This document shows positions 32,176 to 45,561 of a stretch of 64,000 nucleotides of DNA, in pieces. Each line of letters begins with the position of its first letter. Within the stretch, counting starts at the first letter, position 1. A model generated the notes under the pieces. It was not told where the DNA came from, searched no databases, and was given only the letters and a program-made list of their open reading frames with translations. The translations under genes and the position numbers were made by a program. The DNA is from Mycoplasmopsis synoviae ATCC 25204 (GTDB lineage Bacteria > Bacillota_I > Bacilli_A > Mycoplasmatales > Metamycoplasmataceae): NCBI RefSeq assembly GCF_000969765.1, contig NZ_CP011096.1, positions 558,001 to 622,000 of the forward strand, in the 5' to 3' direction.

Positions 32176-34041
32176 CCTGCGTTTCCAAGTTGCAATGAAG
32201 AAAAAACGAATACGCCTTATTTATAGGTGTATTCGTTTTTTGCGCTTTTAAATTACAATGATAGACCATTAACCGCATATTGAAAATCACTATATATTTT
32301 GTTTAATTGCTTATGTTCTGGGTCTAAATTATTCTTGATTTCACTTACAATTTTACCATTGACAGTCTTTGTTGTGATTGTTATAAGTTTCAATGCATCT
32401 ATAAACATATTCATTGTCAGTTTTTGGATCTCTTCATTATCTTTATAAAACTTCTTTAATTTATAAATGCAATATTTCAAAACAATTAGAGACAAAAAGC
32501 ATAAAAATACATGAGATTGAATATGCTCGTCTTTATAAACGTATATCGGTCTAACTTCGATTGCTGATTTTAAGCTTCTAAAACTTTCTTCCACTTTTCA
32601 TTGTCTATTATATATTTCATTGGCTTTTTTTGAATTTAAATTTGTTATGTTCGTTTCAATTATATAAAAGCCATTTTCATTAACCACTTTTTTAATTTTT
32701 TCAATATTTAATCTTGCTACTGTTTTACCATCTACATCCATATACTTTTTCTTATATTCAGAAGCCAAAGCACTTAATGGCAATTCACCTTTAATAGACT
32801 TTTTTTTCAATTTATTAATAAGATTTTGTCTTTTTATTTTGTCTAAAGTTTGTTTTGAAGGGCTAAAATAGACAAATTGTTTTCTAAATGTATCGCTATC
32901 TCTTTTTTTATTTTTGTTTTTAGCTCAAATAGATTAAACGAATCTAGATTTAGTAAAATACTCATTTTCTTGAACAAAGCCTTGTTTATTTACTATAAAT
33001 GCTTTATCTTCTTTTCCAAGAATATCAATACGTTTCTGAAGTATATATTTATATCCTTTTTGTTCTAAATATCTTAAATTCGCATTTTGACTAATAGTTT
33101 TATCAGCAACAATTATTATGTCTTTTGTTTTGTAAATTCTTTGCATTTCGATTAAAAATTTCACAAGAGTTTTAGAATCTGTAGTATTTCCTTTTAAAAC
33201 TTTATAGTGAAAAGCAATGCCATTATTATCAACTGCCATAACCACAACAATTTGATCTTCATCATGCTTTCCATCTTTAGAAAAAACCTCTTTGTCTCAA
33301 AGCATCTCTTGAAAAACTTTGAAAATAAATAGTTGTATTATCAAAATGCATTAATTTTGCGTTTCTAGTTGTCAATTCTTGCATTTTGTTATAAATATTG
33401 ACTAAAATTGCATTTTTATATTCTAAAAAAGTATCGAAATAGTTATAAATTGAAGATTTTTTTATATCTATCTTATGTAAAAAGTCATTTTTGTTTTTGT
33501 ATTGACAAATATAACTTCTTGGTTGAATTATTCTTGTTGCAACAATAAATTCCAATACTTCTTCTAAAGATTTGTGTTTAGTTTTCGGTAATCTTTTAAA
33601 TAAATCTAGTTCTTTAATTACTTTATAAATCAATTCAATACCAACGTTTTTTACATTTGTTTCAACAGATGTCGGGTTAAGCAATTGAAAAAATTTGGTT
33701 TTAACTTCAATTTTATCTTTAGAAACAGGGACCAATCTAGCAATTTGTTTTAAATTATCGATGTTTTGTAGAGAATATTTTTCTTTAATTTCTTCTCAAT
33801 AACCTAATCCAACTAAATTACCAATCCCTTTACCGTATCCTTTTGATATTCCTAATGCAATGTAAATTTCTTTTGGGTTTTTTCTTTTATACAGAATGTA
33901 GTTACTCATATTTATATTATAAATTATTATCATTGTAATCATTGTAAAAAATTAAAATAATTAAAAAATGTACTTATATACTATGTATATAAGTAATAAG
34001 GTAAAAGGTATAAAAAAGAGCTTCCAACTTGGAAACTCAGG
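32176..34041 (-). mobile_element. IS1634-like insertion sequence, full-length copy C (1866 bp)
   Basis: Exactly the same length and nearly the same sequence as copy B, with ends CCTGCGTTTCCAAGTTG and, on the opposite strand, CCTGAGTTTCCAAGTTG. The left flank is a tRNA fragment. The right flank at 34042 is the terminator of rpmE, so the element sits against a core gene block. Confidence 0.93.
32253..33909 (-). pseudogene. IS1634-family transposase, copy C, frameshifted
   Basis: Same transposase as in copy B. The first ~205 codons are open, including the stretch that copy B has frameshifted. The frame then breaks at about 33284-33289, where a T-tract has six bases (five in copy B), giving a premature ...RGFF stop. 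After that the protein is open again except for the TAA at 32934-32936 found in both copies. Confidence 0.88.
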
Positions 34042-34052
34042 TTAAAAAAACG

Positions 34053-34087
34053 AAAAATAAAAAAGCCAATAATGGCTTTTTTGAATT
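34053..34087. terminator. Terminator after rpmE
   Basis: AAAAAAGCCAATAATGGCTTTTTTG forms an AAAAAAGCCA/TGGCTTTTTT hairpin with a T-run on either strand. It overlaps the rpmE stop region. Confidence 0.75.
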
Positions 34088-34301
34088 ATTTTTGTTGGTC
34101 TTTTTTTGCTAAACGACGGTTGAATTTTTCAATCATTCCAGTTGATTTTGCCTGTGATCTATTTCCAGTGTAAACTGGGTGGCATTTTGAACAAACATCA
34201 ATTTTAAATTCTTTTTTGGTTGACTTTAATGTGAATTCATTTTTACATGTTTCACATTTAACAGCAACGCTATAGTATTGTGGGTGAAGATCTTTTTTCA
34301 T
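34086..34301 (-). CDS. rpmE: 50S ribosomal protein L31
   Basis: Encodes 71 residues. It begins MKKDLHPQYYSV, with AGGAAT eight bases upstream, and has the four Cys (CETC...CSKCHP) of the zinc-binding form of L31. The frame is open upstream, but that part overlaps the rpsD 3' end and does not fit the family. L31 bridges the large subunit to the small subunit head. The gene follows rpsD after eight bases. Confidence 0.95.
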   Translation of the reverse strand: MKKDLHPQYYSVAVKCETCKNEFTLKSTKKEFKIDVCSKCHPVYTGNRSQAKSTGMIEKFNRRLAKKDQQK

Positions 34302-34308
34302 ATTATTC

Positions 34309-34908
34309 CTATTTTGCGTAGAACTCAACCACTAATGCTTCTTTGATATCTTTATGCATTTCAGTTCTTTCAGGAACTCTATCAAAGGTGAATTGAAAAT
34401 CTTTTCTTGTAACTCAAGCAGATGCTGGTTGCATTTCTAGCGCTTCTTGAACTAATTTTAATTTTCTTGATGTTTCTTTTAATACAACTGTTGTTCCAGT
34501 TTTAATTTGCATTGAAGGAATGTTTGCTTTTTTACCATCGATTGTAAAATGACCATGATTTACTAGCTGTCTTGCTTGTCTTCTTGTGGTAGCAAAACCA
34601 GCTCTGTAAACTAAATTATCTAATCTACTTTCAAGTAATTGAAGTAAAACAGTACCGGTAATTTCTTTTGATTTAACAGCTTTTTTATAAGTTTTTAGGA
34701 GTTGTTTTTCTGAAACTCCAAAAACTAATTTAACTTTTTGTTTTTCATATAAGTGAAGCCCGTAATCACTAAGCTTTACTCTTTTATTACCGTGTTGACC
34801 AGGTGCGTAGGTTCTTTTTCTACCTTTTGAAAATTCTTTATTTGTTTCTAAGATAGAGTAACCAAAACGACGTGATTTTTTAAACAAAGGTCCTGTGTAA
34901 CGTGACAT
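34309..34908 (-). CDS. rpsD: 30S ribosomal protein S4
   Basis: Encodes 199 residues. It starts [16 protein letters not shown], contains [14 protein letters not shown] and the S4 RNA-binding domain ([28 protein letters not shown]), and continues through a TGA-coded Trp at codon 166 to end VEFYAK. S4 nucleates small-subunit assembly and binds its own mRNA in bacteria. A structured leader precedes the gene. It is transcribed with rpmE. Confidence 0.96.
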
Positions 34909-35070
34909 TGTTTCCTCTTTTCTGCATAAAAGAGTAAGACTGCTTCCTAGGGTTAATATTTACTCAATGATTTCAAATTACAGCTTTTTATACTTTCAAT
35001 TTGCATTAAAGCATGTAAATATTAATTTCCTAGTAGTAGCCTGCTGAATTATGCCTATTAATTTTACTAA
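34909..35070 (-). promoter_or_regulatory. Structured 5' leader of rpsD (candidate S4 autoregulatory RNA)
   Basis: On the minus strand CTAGG-AAA-TTAATATTTA (35033-35016) pairs with TAAATATTAAC-CCTAG (34962-34947). This makes a long stem 40-60 bases before the ATG, with a 53-base insertion able to fold further. The unpaired AGGAAGCAG and GCAGGCTACTA segments flank it. Firmicutes rpsD leaders bind S4 and repress translation; this looks like a member or analogue of that class. Confidence 0.6.
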
Positions 35071-35095
35071 ATTTTATAATTTTAACAGAGTTTTT

Positions 35096-35101
35096 TATAA
35101 T
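35096..35101 (+). promoter_or_regulatory. Putative -10 box for the PQ-loop/smpB operon
   Basis: TATAAT 23 bases upstream of the ATG at 35124, in the divergent region shared with rpsD. Confidence 0.45.
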
Positions 35102-35123
35102 AAATAATTTATAATTAATATCT

Positions 35124-35846
35124 ATGTTAAAAGATGCTTTACTAGTATTTCAGTGAATGACAATTATCTCAGTTTTACTGCTTTCATTGCCGCAATTAAT
35201 TAAAGTTGTTAAAGAAAAAGAAGCCAAGCACGTTAACTTTTTTTCTTTTTGAGTTGCGCATATTGGAATAGTGCTTTGAGTTATTTATGGGTCACTAAAT
35301 AAATCAGATACATGAAACGTAATAGCAGCCGATGGATCTTCATTGTTTATCAATGGAGCTGGAATGTATTACCTTCATAAATATGACGTAAATCGTACTA
35401 GTAAAAAATTCTTTTGAGCTAATTTTTCTATTTTACTAACTTTTGTGGTGGCCATTGTTTTTGCGGCGCTACATTTTGCAATTAAAGAATTTCGGGTAAG
35501 CGATAAAGTCTCTTTAATATTTTCGCTAGTAGCTCCTGCTTTTACTACGCTAGCTTTTATTCCGCAATATATATACTCAATAAGAACCAAACAATGACAA
35601 GGCGTTTCATATTGAATGTATGCGCTTTATGTTATAAATAACTTTATTTGAATTTCATATTGATCTTTATTAATTAGAAAAGAACAACTTGATGGTAACT
35701 TTGATCTAATTAATTTATATGGTGCTTTAACTTGACAATCTATTTCTTTAGTGTTATTTTCATCTCAACTTACTTTTACTCTTCACGATAGATACTTCAG
35801 ACAAAAAGATAAATATAGAAAAAAACATGAAAATAATAGCAACTAA
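35124..35846 (+). CDS. PQ-loop family membrane protein (SWEET-like)
   Basis: Encodes 240 residues with six TGA-coded Trp or more and about seven hydrophobic segments. Two PQ-loop motifs are visible: LSLPQLIKVVKEKEAKHV near residue 20 and FIPQYIYSIRTKQWQGVS near 150, each followed by the usual aromatic helix. PQ-loop proteins move small solutes such as sugars or amino acids, or act as cargo receptors. The substrate here cannot be told. The 3' end overlaps the smpB start by 20 nt. Confidence 0.8.
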
Positions 35847-36258
35847 TAAAAACGCTAAAAGAAATTATGAAATTTTAAAAACCTTTGAAGCAGGAATCAA
35901 GCTAGAAGGATGAGAAGTTAAATCAGCTCGGGCATCTAGTGTTGAGCTAAAAAATGCATATTGCAGTATTTATAAAGATGAAGTGTTTTTAAAAGAGTCT
36001 TACTTTAAAAAATATATGCTTCTTAAAGTTGAAGAAACCAAAAATCGCAAGCTTCTATTACACAAAAAAGAAATTTTAAAAATAAAACAAGAACTTCAAA
36101 AAAATTTAAGTTTAATTCCAACTAAAATTTATTTTAATTCTAATTCACTTATCAAAGTAGAGCTAGCTTTAGGTCGCGGGCTTAAAAAATACGACAAAAG
36201 AGAAAAACTTAAAAAAGAAGAAGTAGAAAAAAAATTAAAAAAAATATTAAAATTCTAA
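35827..36258 (+). CDS. smpB: SsrA-binding protein SmpB
   Basis: Encodes 143 residues. KNAKRNYEILKTFEAGIKLEGWEVKSAR and VELKNAYCSIYKDEVFL are the conserved SmpB core; the Trp is TGA-coded. LALGRGLKKYDKREKLKK matches the C-terminal KG(K)KKYDKRE region that enters the ribosomal decoding site. It acts with tmRNA to free stalled ribosomes. The tmRNA gene begins four bases after the stop, so the two partners are made side by side. Confidence 0.95.
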
Positions 36259-36262
36259 ATAT

Positions 36263-36644
36263 GGGGATGTACCGGATTCGCCATATTTAGAGAAAATTAC
36301 ATTGCAGTAGTTTGGCAGACTATAATGCCACTAGGCTTTCTTAAACGGAAACAAACAATCACAAGTAGAAGAAGTAACTCAAGAGTTTTCTCCTTCTTTA
36401 TACACATTTAATTCAAATCTAGCATACGCATAGTTTTTGCATCTAGTTGTTTTATTATTTGCCTTAGTAATAAAATAGGTTTAAAGGCTCGCATTAAGTA
36501 ATTAATTTAGGCTGCTTAATGTTAAATATTTTCCTAAATAAAAGTTAATTCACTATTGCTTATTATTTAACTTAATAAGCTAAACTGTAGACGTGTAATT
36601 GGATTTAAGTGTGCACAGGGGTTCAACTCCCCTCATCTCCACCA
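36263..36644 (+). ncRNA. ssrA: tmRNA (ssrA)
   Basis: The 5' GGGGATG pairs with the 3' CATCTCC before ACCA, and the T-arm loop is TTCAACT, giving the tRNA-like domain. The tag frame runs 36347-36430 and ends with TAG at 36431. Its 28-residue peptide begins GNKQSQVEEV and ends NSNLAYA. The length of 382 bases is typical. It frees stalled ribosomes together with SmpB and marks the product for proteolysis. Confidence 0.95.
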
Positions 36645-36654
36645 TATGTTTTTC

Positions 36655-36711
36655 ACCAATAAAAAAAATTATGCCCTTTCAAAAAGCATAATTTTTTTTA
36701 TTGGTTTTTTC
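36655..36711. terminator. Bidirectional terminator between ssrA and the MFS gene
   Basis: A 20-bp near-perfect inverted repeat (ACCAATAAAAAAAATTATGC and its complement) with an 11-base loop and T-runs. The last codons of the MFS gene lie inside its right arm. Confidence 0.85.
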
Positions 36712-38176
36712 GCTTTGGAATTAGTGGCGCATCTGGCTTTGTTTCGCTCATAAAATACCAAGTTATTGGGGCTATTATTGTAAAAATAATAGTAAGAGAA
36801 AATCATAATCAAGGCGCTAGATTATGATTAGTAAAATCTTCTAGAAGCGAGATTATAATCAAAAGCATTGTAAAAAAGAAATATCCAAATCCTCAAATAA
36901 AACCAAATTGCATTGCAATTTTTTCTGATGTATTTTCAGGTATTTCATGAGGATTATTTAAAAATACTCCTTGAATTCCTCATAGCAATAGTCCTGCAAA
37001 AAAACCAAGAACTAAAAACGGAATAGAAACGCTTCATGGAATTATATTTTTATTAATTGCATTTTTATCTAAATTAGGTCCTACTAAAAAAATAAAACAA
37101 AGTATCGAAATAATTCATAGCAATATTCCAATTAATAAAATGGTAATAATAAAAGGCTTTCTTCTAGCGTTTAACCTATTTCAAAGCCCAACTGTATAAG
37201 GAGCTAAAATAATAGCACCATTAAATAAAATAAGTCAAAGAGCAATGATCGGTAGCGCTAGCGCTCTTATTTCTTTAATCGAAACGTCTTTGTGATTATA
37301 AATTTGTAAAACTAAATTAGGTAGCTGATCTCTAATTGTTACAAATGGAAGAGTTACGGCAATAAGTCATGATCCATAAAAAATCGCTCATTTATAAGTT
37401 GATTTTTTGCGAAGAAACATTTTAATAGTTGGTCTTTGGTAATCTAGTCCTTTAGCAACTAATTCCTTTAAATGTTTTTCTTTTAAAGAAATTACATAAG
37501 ATCTATATAAATCAAATCTTTGTCCTAATATTAAATATAAAATCAAAGGTATTAAATATAGCGATGAACTTATCAGTAATATAAGCTGCCAGTGGCTTCT
37601 TACTACCTTTGCGCTTTCGATATTAAAAGCGAAAGGAACTAAAACTATAATAGCTCCTATCGGATATCCTCAAGTTGAAAATGATGAAAGCATTCCTTTG
37701 GTTTTCTGCTTAAAATAAGCGGTAACCAATGGCTGAAATAAAATCATTAAAGTAGATCCACCAATTGCAAAAATGGTTCTAAAAATAACAAAAAGCGCAT
37801 AGCTAGGCATATATGGTGCAGGAATAGCAAATAAACACAAACTAAGCGCAATTACAACTGAGTTTTTGTGAGTAAATTTAACTATCATTCAGCCTATTAA
37901 AATAGAACCAAATCCTCTGCCCAAAGTGATGGCTCAATTGGTGGCTTGAACTTCAAAAGAGCTAGGCTTGTCGCCATCTTTAAAAAAAGAGCTAAGAATT
38001 CCAGGATCGTTTCCACCTTGTCCATTAAGACCGGTTACAAATCCTCAATTAACGACAAATAATGCGTATGAAAATATCAGTAGCGATCACATTATAAATC
38101 CAAGTTTTATATTTAGATTTTTATCAATTAATTGTGTCGGCAATAATAATTCTTTAACTCTTTTATAAAGCCTCAT
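36698..38176 (-). CDS. MFS transporter, 12 membrane segments
   Basis: Encodes 492 residues with about 12 hydrophobic helices split into two halves by a basic loop (ISLKEKHLKELVAKGLDYQRPTIK, 20-odd residues). An early N-W-x3-T-G-L-N segment is followed by a long outside loop. GRGFGSILIGW resembles the MFS signature between helices 2 and 3. The substrate is not recognisable; a sugar, sugar phosphate or organic anion is possible. The ATG at 38176 gives a basic N-terminus. Confidence 0.8.
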
Positions 38177-38197
38177 ATATTTTAATTATACTATAAA

Positions 38198-38228
38198 AAT
38201 AAAAAAGACTTTTTTATAAGTCTTCTTT
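38198..38228 (-). terminator. Terminator of the APC permease gene
   Basis: On the minus strand AAGACTT-ATAAAA-AAGTCTT is followed by six T, about ten bases after the stop codon. Confidence 0.75.
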
Positions 38229-38234
38229 ATAGCT

Positions 38235-39707
38235 TTAATTATTTTTAAGTTTTTTGTTTTTGTAGTATTTTCTAGTTGCAAAATAAAATACATAACCAAG
38301 CAGAGTAAATCCTGAATATGAAACTAAGGTTATAGTATTGCTTGCGCTTCATTTTTCATTAGCTATAACTGGGAAAATATAAACCGCTAAAACTACAATA
38401 ATTGCAATTGAAGCTAAAACGTAAATTATTTTTTCTCAAAGTGGAATTTTAGTAATTCTTTTTTTATGTTCAAGAATAAATGCAATTATAAAGGTTAATA
38501 AATATTGCACTAAAAATGGAATGGTTCCAATGTTTACTACTTGTGATAAATATGAAGATGGCTCTTCATAACCGTTAGCTTTTAAAACTAAAGGTATTAC
38601 ATAAAAAATTACTAAAGAAAATATGGTAATAGCAGTTGAAAATCAAATTGCATTTTTAAATTCATTTTTTGAATTTGTCTTAGCAAGTGATACTGGCAGA
38701 AATTTATCTTCAGCCATTGGAGCTACGCTACGAGCAACAGTAACAGTTCCTGAAATTTTAGATGAAACTTGTTGGAAGAATATTCCTACCGCAAAAAATA
38801 CGGCACCAGATAATCCTCATACAGCTGAGAAAATGTTTCTAATTTGATCTATTTTTTGTCCATTGTATTCAGTTTTAATTCCTAGTAGTATTAAGTAAAA
38901 CACCACGTAGAATACAAAAATAAATACAAATGAATACATAAGAATTTTTCTAAAGCTTTTAGCTTTAACGTCTTTAGAAATTGCAGAAACTCCTTCAATT
39001 CCTCCATATGCATACATAAAGGTAAGAACTGATGATATAACTAAATAAAAACTAATTTTTTCTTCATCGCTTTTAGTTAAGGTTAGATTGCTTGAGTAAA
39101 TATTTCCTTGAGAAATTAGATATACTCCTAAAATTAGTGAGAATAATAAAATTAATCACTTTACAGAAGCAGCCGCTAGAACTACTCACCTGTTGATTCT
39201 AAGTCCAAAAGTAGTAATTAAAATTAAAATAATATAAACTAAAAATGAAACACCTCTAATAATATTAATAGTTACTTCATTGCTAGTTCCATCGCTATTT
39301 CTAAAAAATGGTTCTAATATAGCAACTAAAAATATAGGTGAAGTAGCCGATAAAATTGGCCCTTGAATAAATTGCGTTCAACCGGTAAAAAAAGTTAAAT
39401 GCTTATAAACTTGGTGGCTTTTTTTAGTTCCTAAAACTCTATTGCCCTTCGAATCGATTTCATACATTAAATCTTTTGAATAGGCATAAGATCCACCATA
39501 GGTTTCTTTATAGGTATCTGAAAGCCGGCTAAATACTAGCAGCACACCAAAGGCGATAAAGCTAGCTGCAGCAAGCACTACAAAACCATAAACTTTCTTT
39601 TCTAATACATTAAAAATTGTTGCAATAAATCCAAATCCGACAACAAAGTTTATTGTAAAAAATGCAAAATATTTTGCAGATAAATATTTTTTGTTTTTAG
39701 ATATCAT
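38235..39707 (-). CDS. Amino-acid permease (APC superfamily)
   Basis: Encodes 490 residues and about 12 membrane helices. The N-terminal NFVVGFGFIATIFNV corresponds to the broken first helix of APC transporters, and FMYAYGGIEGVSAISKDVK matches the conserved GxE segment of helix 6 and its loop. The charged 40-residue stretch around YKETYGGSYAYSKD is also typical. It probably imports amino acids, which mycoplasmas cannot make. It lies eight bases downstream of pgi and may be co-transcribed. Confidence 0.85.
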
Positions 39708-39715
39708 TGCTTAAA

Positions 39716-41008
39716 TTATTTTTTTCCAAGTAAAAAGAACATATTCTTTTTATAAACTTCAACTCCAGGTTGATTAAATGGATTAACTCCAAGAAGATAA
39801 GCGCTCATGGTAACGGCACGCATGAAGAACATAAATAGCGCTCCTAAAGTTTCTTCACTAAAGTCTTTAAATAGCATAGAAATATTTGGAACATTTCCTT
39901 CATCGCTATGTGCTTCCATAGTTGCATTAAATGCCACGTTATTAACTTCAGAAAGTTTTTTATCTGATAGATAATTAAGCTTATCATAGTCGATTACATT
40001 GTCTTTAAATGTAATATCATAAGCTGGATTTTCTAAAGTTAATACAGTTTCAAATAAAATTTTAGGTCCATCTTGAATCATTTGGCCTAGTGAGTGTAAA
40101 TCAGTTGAAAATATCGCTGATGATGGTCAAAGACCTTTTCCGTCTTTACCTTCACTTTCGGCAAAGAGTTGTTTTCATCATTCGGCAAAGTATCTTAGTT
40201 TTGGTTCATAAGATACAAAAATTTCAACTGCGTATTTCTTTTCTTTATGTAAATAGTGTCTTGCAACGGCATATTTATAGGCAGCGTTTTCCATAACATT
40301 TTCGCTAAATAATTCTTTATTCATCTGGCGTGCGCCTTCTAGAACTTTTTTAGCGTCAATTCCAGCACATAAGAAAGGAAATAGTCCTACTGCAGTTAGA
40401 ACTGAAAACCTTCCTCCTACGTCATCTGGAATTACAAATTTGGTGTATTTTTTAGCAGTAGCTAGTTCAAATAAAACTCCTTTTTGTTTATCAGTGGTAG
40501 CTACTATATATTCTCATGGATTAACTTCTTTTTGTTCTAATAGGTTTCTAAATTCTCTAAAGGCAATAGATGGCTCTAGAGTTGTTCCTGATTTAGAAAT
40601 AACATTAATTGCAAACTTTTTATCTTTAACGTAGTTTAGCTTTGCAACTAAAGTTTCAGCTGAAATATCATTTCCGGCAAAAACTAGTTCCATTTGTGGT
40701 TTTTTAATTGAATATTTACCAAAGATAAATTCATATCCGGTTTTTGCTCCTAGATATGATCCACCGATTCCAATAACTACAACAACTTCAACTTTATCTT
40801 TAAGTCATTGCGCTACCTTTTCTTCCATTTTGGCATATTCTTCTTTGTTGTAATCGCTAGCTAAATTAAGTCAACCAAGTCAGTCTTTTTCTTCTACTGA
40901 TTTGCTTTTAACAGCATTGTGAATTTGACTTACTTGCTTTTGATAACTTTCAAAAGGCACTACTTGATTTTTTAACTTAAAATCTAGTTTTAAATAACTT
41001 GAACTCAT
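39716..41008 (-). CDS. pgi: Glucose-6-phosphate isomerase
   Basis: Encodes 430 residues. It interconverts glucose-6-phosphate and fructose-6-phosphate in glycolysis. Visible motifs are VVVIGIGGSYLGAK and VISKSGTTLEPSIAFR (phosphate binding), DDVGGRFSVLTAVGL (PGI signature 1 with catalytic residues), and the C-terminal NPFNQPGVEVYKK. This is the short bacterial form, close to the Bacillus type. A TATAAT box sits at 41016-41021 on the minus strand. Confidence 0.95.
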
Positions 41009-41015
41009 AGTTGCT

Positions 41016-41021
41016 ATTATA
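41016..41021 (-). promoter_or_regulatory. Putative -10 box of pgi
   Basis: TATAAT on the minus strand eight bases upstream of the ATG, immediately behind the rpoC terminator. The short distance would leave almost no leader. Confidence 0.4.
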
Positions 41022-41032
41022 CAAAAAAATAA

Positions 41033-41062
41033 AAAAAATAGCCATTAAAATAGCTATTTTTT
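41033..41062 (-). terminator. Terminator of rpoBC
   Basis: AAAAAATAGC and GCTATTTTTT pair around a 10-base loop, 20 bases after the rpoC stop. Confidence 0.8.
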
Positions 41063-41082
41063 CGTTTTTTCAAATTTTTAGA

Positions 41083-45553
<4,471 letters not shown>

Positions 45554-45561
<8 letters not shown>

